Shown piece after piece: positions 56,615-64,000 of a stretch of DNA of 64,000 bases (position 1 is the stretch's first letter; the number at the start of each line of letters is the position of its first letter). The stretch comes from Streptococcaceae bacterium (GTDB lineage Bacteria > Bacillota > Bacilli > Lactobacillales > Streptococcaceae). The DNA lies in the NCBI GenBank assembly GCA_902363395.1, contig CABIZZ010000001.1:1178001-1242000 (forward strand), read 5' to 3'. Below the pieces are notes generated by a model. The model was not told the origin of the DNA. It made no database searches and saw nothing but the letters and a program-made list of their open reading frames with translations. A program made the position numbers and the translations under genes.

Positions 56615-57760
56615 TTACTCTTCTTCCACTAAGCGTTTGAACTCTGCCTGGAGTTCAGCATTTTCTGTCGGTTTAAGATACATTTGTCCTCCATTAGTTG
56701 TATCTGAATGAAAGACGATAGGCTCTCCCGTATTGGTGATAGCGAAAAAGTAACTATGAACATCCGGGTATTTGTCCCAATTGCTATAACGCTCTACAAT
56801 TCGGTACTGGGCATTTCCTAGACCTGTATCCGTATACTCGGCATTCATTTTCTCACTTGGTCCATCCCCAAGAATATAGAGATGATCGGCCCCAACGTCT
56901 CCTCCTACGATTCCCTTTTGGTAATTGGGTTGTCCTAGTTTTTCTCCCCAGTCCTTTATAAAAGCTTCCAATTTCGCTGATTTGTTAGCGTTCCAAGGAG
57001 CTTTTAGTTGTGTTTCTGATTTAGTTGTGCGACCAGAAACTTCAAATTCCTGCCAATCAAGGCCTCTTAAGTCAATTTGATCCGATGCATTTTTTCCAAA
57101 ATCAGCAGCAATATCATTTGCTTGTATTTGAATCTCTTTTTCTTGGAGGATAGTTACTTGCTCTTGCTTAGCATTAAGCTGATAAAGAGTTCCATAACCT
57201 TGACCCGTTCCTGAAGACCAGCTAAGCTCTAGGACTTCTCCTCCTTTATAGACAAGCGTAGCATTTCTTGCTCCACCATGACCTGCCACGAACCCTTCTG
57301 CCAAAAGGACAGGTTTCCCAGCTTGCAAATAGTAGAGACCGGTTAAGAAATATTTGCCACTCACATTTAGGTCTGCAATCAGCAGTTCCTCTATCCCATC
57401 ATTATTCAAATCAGCAAAGGCATAGCGCATTTCATCTGCTTGCTTGACCGCATTCTCGACTGCCCAACTATTGATTTGACGCTCAGTTGCTTGTAAACTT
57501 TGATAGAGACTTGCGATACTTGCTGTATCCTTTGGCGAGGTCAAAATCTTTTGATAATCCTCAAATATGGGCTGGTACAACTTCTTGTAATCCTTTTTCA
57601 CCTCTTTTTTAGTAACTTTTTTACCGGAAGATGATATCGATGATGTTTCCGAGCTGTTATTCAACTGACTAGAATGTCGGGGAGTCCGTTTGCTACAACC
57701 AACCGTAATAAGTCCTGCTAGTAGAAGAATGAATGCTCCTAATTTCTCTTTTCGTTTCAT
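56615..57760 (-). CDS. Lipoprotein with DUF4767 domain
   Basis: A 381-aa lipoprotein. Start MKRKEKLG has AGGAG; seven residues upstream are not likely used. The lipobox LITVGC lies at about residue 21, then a Ser-rich linker. The middle region has ADLNNDGIEELLIADL, a calcium-binding-like DxNxDG loop, within a VCBS-like segment. The C-terminal DUF4767 domain (about 255-381) has KLEAFIKDWGEKLGQPNY and GDGPSEKMNAEYTD. A surface-anchored protein of unknown role. Single gene. Confidence 0.82.
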   Translation of the reverse strand: MKRKEKLGAFILLLAGLITVGCSKRTPRHSSQLNNSSETSSISSSGKKVTKKEVKKDYKKLYQPIFEDYQKILTSPKDTASIASLYQSLQATERQINSWAVENAVKQADEMRYAFADLNNDGIEELLIADLNVSGKYFLTGLYYLQAGKPVLLAEGFVAGHGGARNATLVYKGGEVLELSWSSGTGQGYGTLYQLNAKQEQVTILQEKEIQIQANDIAADFGKNASDQIDLRGLDWQEFEVSGRTTKSETQLKAPWNANKSAKLEAFIKDWGEKLGQPNYQKGIVGGDVGADHLYILGDGPSEKMNAEYTDTGLGNAQYRIVERYSNWDKYPDVHSYFFAITNTGEPIVFHSDTTNGGQMYLKPTENAELQAEFKRLVEEE

Positions 57761-57820
57761 AAGTTTCTCCTTTTGTGTCATCCTTGATAGCTGTACTTTT
57801 CTCTTTATATTATACCAAAA

Positions 57821-57859
57821 AAGAAGGCTACACCTAATAATTTGTGTAAAACCTTCTTA
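57821..57859 (-). terminator. Terminator of the EIIC-hydrolase pair
   Basis: AAGAAGG (57821-57827) pairs with CCTTCTT (57852-57858) with an inner ACAC/GTGT pair; T-rich on the minus strand. Confidence 0.6.
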
Positions 57860-57870
57860 GTATATATGAT

Positions 57871-58731
57871 TTAATTCGGATTCTTCTGCTCCTGCTGATT
57901 TTGATGATCCTGACTCTCAATGTGTTGCTTGATCAAGGCGACCACTTCATCATTAGTCGGAAGGTCCGAGTGTTGCGCATCCTCTCCTGTCACCGTAATC
58001 TCTGTATAACTAGCTGCTTGATTTTGATAGATATACTTACCAGCTGACACACTAGCATCTGGAACTAACTCATCTGAGTCATAGGTAATGGTCCCTGCTA
58101 CCGAATACATATGAAGGGTTGTCGGGATAGCTTCTCTGTTCTTGATAAAGTCTGCCAACATCTCTGATTTATTTTTGATGTTGGTCTCGGTAAAGTTATA
58201 AGGAGTCCCAATGGTCATGAGGGTCTTGAGATCCACATCGTAATCCCCTAGATAATTTTCAATAAAGGCAGTATAAATCAAGCCGCCATTGGAGTGGGCC
58301 AGTCCCTTAAAGTTATTGAAGTTATATTTTTCTTGCAAGGCTTCAAAGGCTTGGTTAACCATCTTGGCTTGCTTTTTAATATTGCTGTAGCCATCCTTGT
58401 TGTTTTCAAAACCAATGACGATAATCGGTTCATTGTCCTTGGCATCGATACTCCCACTATAAGTAATGGTCCCATCATTCCAGACCTTGACCTTGAGCAG
58501 GCTGTGTTTGGTTCCTTGCCGGTCTTGGTTGAGCTTAGTCACCAAGCCATCAAAGCGATTTTCCGTCGCGGAACTTCCAGGAATCATGATAATAGGCGAT
58601 AGTTTTGAATTATAGAATTTTTCGATTTTCTGGACATTTTTTCGAGTCCAGCTATAAGAAGGCACAGCCAAGCCAATCAAGAAAAGGCAGACCAAGGTGA
58701 AGACCAGCGCTGTTTTTTTAGAGATTTTCAT
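57871..58731 (-). CDS. Exported alpha/beta hydrolase, DUF915 family
   Basis: A 286-aa protein with an N-terminal signal or anchor (ALVFTLVCLFLIGLAVPSYSW). DUF915 features: IIMIPGSSATENRF (oxyanion strand), GLAHSNGGLIYTAF with nucleophile Ser in AHSNGG, the acid in the later DSDELVPDASVSAG region, and His in EDAQHSDLPTN. Relatives are cell-surface lipases or esterases. Starts inside the EIIC gene end (14-bp overlap), so the two are translated together. Gln/Asn-rich short C-terminus. Confidence 0.85.
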   Translation of the reverse strand: MKISKKTALVFTLVCLFLIGLAVPSYSWTRKNVQKIEKFYNSKLSPIIMIPGSSATENRFDGLVTKLNQDRQGTKHSLLKVKVWNDGTITYSGSIDAKDNEPIIVIGFENNKDGYSNIKKQAKMVNQAFEALQEKYNFNNFKGLAHSNGGLIYTAFIENYLGDYDVDLKTLMTIGTPYNFTETNIKNKSEMLADFIKNREAIPTTLHMYSVAGTITYDSDELVPDASVSAGKYIYQNQAASYTEITVTGEDAQHSDLPTNDEVVALIKQHIESQDHQNQQEQKNPN

Positions 58732-60010
58732 GGCTTCCTCCTTCTTCTAGCAAATCTTTCCGAACTTGGTTGCCCATACGGACAAAGGGAATAGAAAGGG
58801 CTACGTCTAGGGCAAAGCAGAGGAGACTCACAGCTAAAGCTCTCAGGCTTCCTCCCGTCCCAATAAAAGCATAAAGGATGCTTGGTGTCCCATCTGGCAC
58901 TGGATAGACAGCTGCTGGCATCAGTTTGAAGCACAAAGCCAGAGCTGCCATTCCCATATTGACCAAGGGGATCAATAAGAAGGGAATCACATATAGGAGA
59001 TTGAGGAGGACCGGGATTCCTACCATAAAAGGAGCGCCACTGTTAAAGAGACTTGGAAAGATACTAAGGAAACTAACTTTCTTGTCCTTTTGACTTCGTG
59101 AAACCAGTAAGATCGCAACCAAAAGTGCCAGGACTGCACCCACTTCTGCCACCATGCCATAACTGCGGTACAAATTGGTCAAGGTGTAGAGATGAGGAAT
59201 GCCAGTCGTCGTATGATTGGTGACGGCATAAGTCAGATTTTCCAAGGCAAAACTATCATCCGCAATCGAGTTCAAGGCAAAAACCTGACTGTTTCCTACC
59301 CAACCCGATAAGCTATTCAAGAGTCCCATGACAAAAGTGGATAAGAGGTGATGACTGGTCACGGTCAGTGAACTGAAAAACTGACCGATAGTCTGAAAGA
59401 CACGGTACTGATTGCCCAGGACTAAGAGGCCATTTAAACTGACTCCTAAGAGCAGAGACAAGAAAATCGGACGTACAGTCTTGGGTTGATATATGAAGTC
59501 TTTATTGACGATTTGGTCGTCACTGGCTTTGGACAGACGAAAAATCTGGCCAATTAGGTAACCTAAAAAAATCGCTAAGAAAATATTGGTCGTCGCAGGT
59601 AGATTGATGTGAGATAGTTGCCCATTCCGAAGAGGCCCCATCAATAATCCCTGTGAGCTAACAAGAAAACTGACCATAAGAGCTGTCACACCAGCCGTCC
59701 CTGTACTTCTCCCATAATGTCCAGCAGTATATTTCCCTGCAAAATAGGTTGCTAAAGGTCCAGCCAAACCACTTGTAAAATTAGAAAGATTGGACAAGAC
59801 TTGACCCGTGACCTGAAACCCTGGGAACCAGTCCGAAACAGAAAAGAGCATATTTATATAACCTCTATCTGAAAAGAAGGACTGGGAAATCACGCGAACA
59901 ATTGCTGAGAAAAGTAAAAATGGAAAGAGAGATACCAAGGTCTTCTGGGTTATTTGTACAAATCCACGCTCTCGAAACCAGAGAAATTTTTGCACCAAAT
60001 ATTTTATCAT
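58718..60010 (-). CDS. PTS EIIC-like sugar permease (lactose/cellobiose type), orphan
   Basis: A 430-aa membrane protein of the EIIC fold with about ten spans. The N-terminal FRERGFVQITQKTLVSLFPFLLFSAIVRVI is typical of cellobiose-family EIIC, and SGAPFMVGIPVLLNLLYVIPFLL is the inner gate with the family's NxGxPF-like site. No EIIA or EIIB gene is in the cluster. Start set at MIKYLVQKF with AGGAGCGACA; the longer open frame adds 33 residues without a site. Paired with a DUF915 hydrolase. Confidence 0.82.
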   Translation of the reverse strand: MIKYLVQKFLWFRERGFVQITQKTLVSLFPFLLFSAIVRVISQSFFSDRGYINMLFSVSDWFPGFQVTGQVLSNLSNFTSGLAGPLATYFAGKYTAGHYGRSTGTAGVTALMVSFLVSSQGLLMGPLRNGQLSHINLPATTNIFLAIFLGYLIGQIFRLSKASDDQIVNKDFIYQPKTVRPIFLSLLLGVSLNGLLVLGNQYRVFQTIGQFFSSLTVTSHHLLSTFVMGLLNSLSGWVGNSQVFALNSIADDSFALENLTYAVTNHTTTGIPHLYTLTNLYRSYGMVAEVGAVLALLVAILLVSRSQKDKKVSFLSIFPSLFNSGAPFMVGIPVLLNLLYVIPFLLIPLVNMGMAALALCFKLMPAAVYPVPDGTPSILYAFIGTGGSLRALAVSLLCFALDVALSIPFVRMGNQVRKDLLEEGGSHENL

Positions 60011-60100
60011 TGTCGCTCCTACTATCCTTGTTGACACGTTAGGTGACATTACTCGTGCACACCCTTCTGTTTTCTTCATTATAGCATATTCCCCCACACA

Positions 60101-60128
60101 AAAACTCAAGCCAACTGACTTGAGTTTT
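60101..60128 (-). terminator. Terminator of the gal operon
   Basis: AAAACTCAAG pairs with CTTGAGTTTT around an 8-nt loop; T's follow on the minus strand. It is 5 nt past the galE stop. Confidence 0.85.
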
Positions 60129-60132
60129 CTTC

Positions 60133-61131
60133 TTATCGATCATTGTAGCCGTCTGGGTGACTGGAATGCCATGCCCAGGCGGTTTGGATGATGGTTTCGA
60201 TATTGTCAAATTTTGGTTGCCAGCCAAGGATGGCACGCGCCTTCTCAGAGGATGCGATCAGGGTATCTGGATCTCCTGGTCTACGATCGGCAATCTCAAG
60301 TGGGATTGGATGTCCTGTCACCTTTCGGGCTGCTTCAACAATCTGAAGATTGGAGAATCCGGTAGACGATCCCAGATTAAAGGCGGTCGATTCATTCCCC
60401 TTGCGGAGATACTCCACCGCTAAAAGATGGGCATCTGCCAAGTCAAATGGATGAACATAGTCCCGAACATTAGTGCCATCTGGTGTCTGGTAGTCATCCC
60501 CAAAAATAGCGATCTTTTCGCGTTTTCCTTGGGCTACTTGTAAGACGATCGGTAAGAGATGGGTCTCTGGTCCATGGTCTTCCCCAATAGATCCGTCAGG
60601 CTTAGCACCCGCAACATTAAAGTAACGAAGGGGCACATACTTGATGCCGTAGGCTTGATCAGCCCAACGCATGATGGTTTCCATCATGAGCTTGCTTTCC
60701 CCATAAGGATTAATCGGTTTTTGTGGAGTGGTTTCAAGAATCGGGATTTCTTCTGGAATGCCGTAGGTGGCAGCGGTTGAAGAAAAGACGATGTAGTGCA
60801 CCCCACATTCATGCATGACTTCCAAGAGTTTGACCATGCCTGCTGTATTGTTGTCAAAGTATTTCAATGGATCTGCCATGGATTCCGCGACTAGTGAGTA
60901 GGCCGCAAAGTGGATGACCGCATCGATATCTGCATGTTCCTTAAAAACAGTGCGCATAAAGTCTTGATCCGCCAGATCTCCTTGGTAAAAGACGGCATCT
61001 GGATGCACCGCTGCACGGTGGCCTGTGACCAGGCTATCGACTACGACGACTTTTTCCTGTCCTTCATTGACCAAGCGGTCCACCATGTGGGAACCGATAT
61101 AGCCAGCTCCTCCGAGTACGAGTATTGCCAT
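60133..61131 (-). CDS. galE: UDP-glucose 4-epimerase
   Basis: Interconverts UDP-galactose and UDP-glucose. A 332-aa extended SDR: NAD loop GGAGYIGSH (6-14), Ser in FSSTAATYG, and YGESK with the catalytic Tyr and Lys at about 148-152. It is last in the galK-galT-galE order with a 63-bp gap to galT and RBS AGGAAAA. Also needed for surface polysaccharide precursors. Missing conserved residues: none seen. Confidence 0.94.
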   Translation of the reverse strand: MAILVLGGAGYIGSHMVDRLVNEGQEKVVVVDSLVTGHRAAVHPDAVFYQGDLADQDFMRTVFKEHADIDAVIHFAAYSLVAESMADPLKYFDNNTAGMVKLLEVMHECGVHYIVFSSTAATYGIPEEIPILETTPQKPINPYGESKLMMETIMRWADQAYGIKYVPLRYFNVAGAKPDGSIGEDHGPETHLLPIVLQVAQGKREKIAIFGDDYQTPDGTNVRDYVHPFDLADAHLLAVEYLRKGNESTAFNLGSSTGFSNLQIVEAARKVTGHPIPLEIADRRPGDPDTLIASSEKARAILGWQPKFDNIETIIQTAWAWHSSHPDGYNDR

Positions 61132-61194
61132 TTGTTTTCCTTTCGCTTCTTGTCTTCTCTCTTATTGTACCAAATTTCTGCCGCTTCTCCACAC

Positions 61195-62667
61195 TTAAAG
61201 TGTCGCAACAAAGCGTCTAAAGGCAGCCTGCCCTTCTTCTGTTCGCTTATAGACACCGGCATCCTCAAGGACACGCGCAAAAATATTGCCAACAGAGACA
61301 CGAACCACCTCCTGAGCTTCTTCTTCCGAGCTAAGATCAGGGTGCTGAGTTTTCAAGTCATCTGCCCATTCTTGATGGTACTTGGCTACCCCATCTACTT
61401 GACCAAGGAGGTAACGCTGGACCAGTTTCAATTCTTCTTTCAGACGTGGTGGAAGAATCGCCAAGCCCATGACTTCGATCAGGCCGATATTTTCCTTTTT
61501 GATGTGTTGGACGTCCGCGTGTGGGTGGTAAATGCCATCTGGATGCTCTGTTGAGGTTTGGTTGTCCCGGAGCACCAAATCCAGTTCATAATGCCCATCA
61601 CGGATTCGTGCAATAGGCGTTATGGTGTGATGGGGCTGACTGTCGGATGTCGCGAGGATTTGAACAGCTGGATCCGAGTAGCTTCGCCAAACCGAAAGAA
61701 TATGGTCTGCCAGGTCAATCAATTGCGCCTTGTCATCCGATTGGAAGCGGAGAACCGACATGGGCCAGTTGACAATCCCTACCGATATAGCCTCAAAGCC
61801 CTCAATGCTAAAGCTATCCTCAACAGGAGCCAGCTCCATAGGGAAGGTGTGCCGTCCGCCTTGGTAATGGTCATGAGTCAGGATGGATCCCCCTACAATG
61901 GGCAGATCTGCATTAGACCCTGCAAAATAGCCTGGAAAAGTCTCGACAATGGTCAAGAGTCGCTCAAAGGTCTTGCGACTAATGGCCATGGGCACATGCT
62001 GGCTATCGAGGAAAATGCAGTGTTCATTGAAGTAAGCGTAAGGGGAATACTGGAAGCCCCAGTCATGATCGTCCATATCAAAGCGAATGATCCGGTGATT
62101 GGCCCGGGCTGGATGGTCTAGGCGACCTTGATAGCCTTCATTTTCAAAACATAATTGGCAGGCTGGATAATGACTGGCTTTGGCAAGTTTGGCCGCTGCA
62201 ATGTCTTTAGGATCTTTTTCAGGTTTTGACAGATTGATGGTGATTTCAAGAGAACCGTAGGGAGTTTCTGCCTCAAAGGCAATATTTTGCGCAATCGCTT
62301 TGACTTTGATGTAATCATTGCGCTTAGAGAGGGCATAGAAATCCGCAATCGCGTCTTCCTTAGACTGACGGTAGGTCTCCCAGAAACGATAGTTGACTTG
62401 ACTAGGGCTAGGGGTGATCCAATCCATCAACTCCGCACCTAGGCTGTCCTTGACGGCCATGCTGTCTTGGATCTTATTATTCGCAACCGCAATCTCTACC
62501 AGCTGATCTTTGAGCGCGATCAAGTCTTCTTTTTGGGCTGGTCCATCTAGCCCTTCTTCTCCAACGCGACTCATGACGCGATTTTTTAGATAAATCCGAT
62601 CCATCTCTTCGTAGTCACTCGCCGCAATGACGGCTGTGACAAATGCATCTAATACCTGTTCTGTCAT
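61195..62667 (-). CDS. galT: UTP/UDP-glucose galactose-1-phosphate uridylyltransferase, type 2
   Basis: Transfers UMP from UDP-glucose to galactose-1-phosphate. It is 490 aa, the long Firmicute form, without sequence likeness to the short E. coli type. [16 protein letters not shown] carries the active HxH-like residues, and [11 protein letters not shown] and [15 protein letters not shown] are further conserved blocks. RBS AGGAGATAGG. Spaced 12 bp from galK. It acts with GalK and GalE in galactose use. Confidence 0.94.
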   Translation of the reverse strand: MTEQVLDAFVTAVIAASDYEEMDRIYLKNRVMSRVGEEGLDGPAQKEDLIALKDQLVEIAVANNKIQDSMAVKDSLGAELMDWITPSPSQVNYRFWETYRQSKEDAIADFYALSKRNDYIKVKAIAQNIAFEAETPYGSLEITINLSKPEKDPKDIAAAKLAKASHYPACQLCFENEGYQGRLDHPARANHRIIRFDMDDHDWGFQYSPYAYFNEHCIFLDSQHVPMAISRKTFERLLTIVETFPGYFAGSNADLPIVGGSILTHDHYQGGRHTFPMELAPVEDSFSIEGFEAISVGIVNWPMSVLRFQSDDKAQLIDLADHILSVWRSYSDPAVQILATSDSQPHHTITPIARIRDGHYELDLVLRDNQTSTEHPDGIYHPHADVQHIKKENIGLIEVMGLAILPPRLKEELKLVQRYLLGQVDGVAKYHQEWADDLKTQHPDLSSEEEAQEVVRVSVGNIFARVLEDAGVYKRTEEGQAAFRRFVATL

Positions 62668-62679
62668 CCTATCTCCTTT

Positions 62680-63846
62680 TTAATCGATTACCCGTGTCCC
62701 TGCCGCAACTTCTGCAATATAGAAGCTAGGCGCATAGCCAACGATTTCTTCATAGTGTTTGCCAACAGCTTCCTTGAAGGCTTCAACCGCATCTTTTTGA
62801 ACCAAGGCAATGGCACAACCACCAAAACCTGCTCCTGTCATACGAGCACCAAGAACACCTTCTTGAGCCCAAGCTGTATGAACCAAGGTGTCCAATTCAA
62901 GTCCAGTTACCTCATAATCGTGTTCTAAGGATACGTGGGAAGCATTCATGAAACGGCCAAAAGCTTCCAAATTTCCTTCTTCCAGAGCCTTACAAGCTTG
63001 GAGAGTCCGTTGGTTTTCGAGGACAGCATGGCGAGCTCGTTTGATGCGATTTTCATCCTTGATCAAGTAGCTATAGGTATCAAAATCCCAGACATCCAAT
63101 TCACCCAAGGTTTGGATGTCTAGTTTGCCTTGCAATTCTGAGACAGCTGTTTCACATTCCGCACGGCGTTCATTGTATTTTGAATCAATCAATTCTCGAC
63201 GTTTGTTGGTATTCATAATCACGACGACATTGTCTTTCAAATCAAGGGGCACCAAATCATATTCCAAGGTGTTGGTATCCAGATAAATGGCCCGTTGGTC
63301 AGCTCCCATGCCGATGGCAAATTGGTCCATGATGCCAGAGTTGACCCCGATAAAGTGGTTTTCTGTTTGTTTTCCAATTTTAACCAAGTCCACCCGATCC
63401 ACTGTCAAACCGTAGATCCTTTCTGCAATGACACCCGTCAGCATCTCTAGTGAGGCTGAAGAAGAGAGACCAGATCCATTTGGAATATTCCCGTAGACAT
63501 AGACATCCATCCCCACATCAATGGTGTGACCAGCTTCTTGCAAGAAATGAAGAACGCCTTTTGGATAGTTGGTCCAGTTGTGCTCCTCTTCAAACTGAAG
63601 GTTTTCAAGAGGAACTTCAATGATGCCCTTGTCTTCAAAGTTAGCAGAGAAGAAACGAAGAAGCTTATCCTCGCGTTTGCGAGCTGCTCCGTAGGTACCA
63701 AGGGTGATAGCTGCAGGGAAGACGTGACCCCCGTTATAGTCTGTGTGCTCACCAATCAGATTGATCCGACCTGGTGAGAAAAAAGTATGATCCGCTTCTG
63801 CTCCAAAGACTGTTTGAAAAGCGTTCCGAAGTTCTTGAGTATTCAT
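62680..63846 (-). CDS. galK: Galactokinase
   Basis: Phosphorylates galactose at C1. A 388-aa GHMP kinase: [16 protein letters not shown] (25-40), ATP loop [16 protein letters not shown], and [14 protein letters not shown]. Start set at [10 protein letters not shown] with GTGAGG upstream; the longer frame adds 21 residues. First gene of the gal operon. Likely repressed by the divergent GalR, whose operator-like sites lie in the intergenic region. Confidence 0.95.
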   Translation of the reverse strand: MNTQELRNAFQTVFGAEADHTFFSPGRINLIGEHTDYNGGHVFPAAITLGTYGAARKREDKLLRFFSANFEDKGIIEVPLENLQFEEEHNWTNYPKGVLHFLQEAGHTIDVGMDVYVYGNIPNGSGLSSSASLEMLTGVIAERIYGLTVDRVDLVKIGKQTENHFIGVNSGIMDQFAIGMGADQRAIYLDTNTLEYDLVPLDLKDNVVVIMNTNKRRELIDSKYNERRAECETAVSELQGKLDIQTLGELDVWDFDTYSYLIKDENRIKRARHAVLENQRTLQACKALEEGNLEAFGRFMNASHVSLEHDYEVTGLELDTLVHTAWAQEGVLGARMTGAGFGGCAIALVQKDAVEAFKEAVGKHYEEIVGYAPSFYIAEVAAGTRVID

Positions 63847-63877
63847 TGAGATTACCTCACTTATATAGTTATTTATC

Positions 63878-63942
63878 TTTAGTGTAACCCTTTTCATCAA
63901 GCAAATCAATTAATTTACTAAAATTTTAGTAAAATACACTAA
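63878..63942. promoter_or_regulatory. GalR operator region
   Basis: Perfect 20-bp palindrome TTTACTAAAATTTTAGTAAA at 63914-63933. Two inverted TTAGTGTA half-sites lie at 63879-63886 (plus) and 63935-63942 (minus, TACACTAA), flanking it about 50 bp apart. It lies between divergent galK and galR. Confidence 0.6.
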
Positions 63943-63987
63943 CCAGGCCAAAGCTATGATATACTAGAGGACAGAAGGAGAAAACTT

Positions 63988-64000
63988 ATGGCTACATTAA
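63988..64000 (+). CDS. galR: galR start (partial, runs off window)
   Basis: Only the first four codons are visible, MATL, which fits the MATLKDIA start of LacI-family GalR repressors. AGAAGGAG is 7 nt upstream. The call rests on position beside galK and on the start motif. Confidence 0.6.

Overview
The window is a chromosomal segment of a Streptococcus from the mitis/sanguinis side of the genus. A S. parasanguinis-like species is my best guess, but the species is an inference. The evidence is the combined gene content: RexAB instead of RecBCD, rmlACB, thiI beside a cysteine desulfurase, sczA-czcD, a DUF3042 peptide, an LPXTG-type surface adhesin, type-2 galT, and Firmicute-style -10 boxes and Shine-Dalgarno sequences throughout. 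No rRNA, tRNA, CRISPR array, prophage or complete insertion sequence was seen.

Layout. 0-3.4 kb: a CcpN-type repressor (partial) divergent from pyruvate phosphate dikinase. 3.4-7.1 kb: thiI/cysteine desulfurase for tRNA thiolation, then two lineage-specific exported or membrane proteins. 7.4-10.3 kb: rmlA-rmlC-rmlB for dTDP-sugar (rhamnose) synthesis. 10.5-18.9 kb: trmK, Nif3-like, an FAD oxidoreductase, a YghU-type GST, adenosine deaminase, a frameshifted GDPD gene, a DnaD-like protein, metA and apt. 19-21.8 kb: recJ with a possible TipC-like immunity gene. 22.1-24.4 kb: a cell-wall adhesin with a CnaB domain, a Thr-rich stalk and an LPSTG anchor. 24.7-30.9 kb: a long leftward cluster miaA-hflX-unknown-rnz-unknown-SDR-methyltransferase-GNAT. 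31-38.7 kb: DUF3042, then rexB-rexA-DUF4298. 38.8-44.0 kb: a CPBP protein and an AT-rich, probably acquired, TetR-controlled ABC transporter island. 44.1-53 kb: KtrAB potassium uptake, a nucleoside phosphorylase, a membrane-linked SF2 helicase, and a zinc-response group (adh, czcD, sczA). 53-60 kb: an AEC carrier, an EgtUV/OpuC-like ABC importer, a DUF4767 lipoprotein, a DUF915 hydrolase and an orphan PTS EIIC. 60-64 kb: the Leloir genes galK-galT-galE with the first codons of divergent galR.

The most interesting signal is not a gene. A roughly 137-bp intergenic element occurs six times (7.15, 8.55, 13.19, 24.57, 31.23 and 39.72 kb; the last copy is truncated). Each full copy has pairing termini and three internal hairpins, giving a cloverleaf-like fold. 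The hairpin stems differ between copies by paired, compensatory changes. In the two best-preserved loci the element sits inside a ~245-bp composite module that is flanked on both sides by direct copies of the local transcription-terminator hairpin. I do not recognise it as BOX, RUP or SPRITE.
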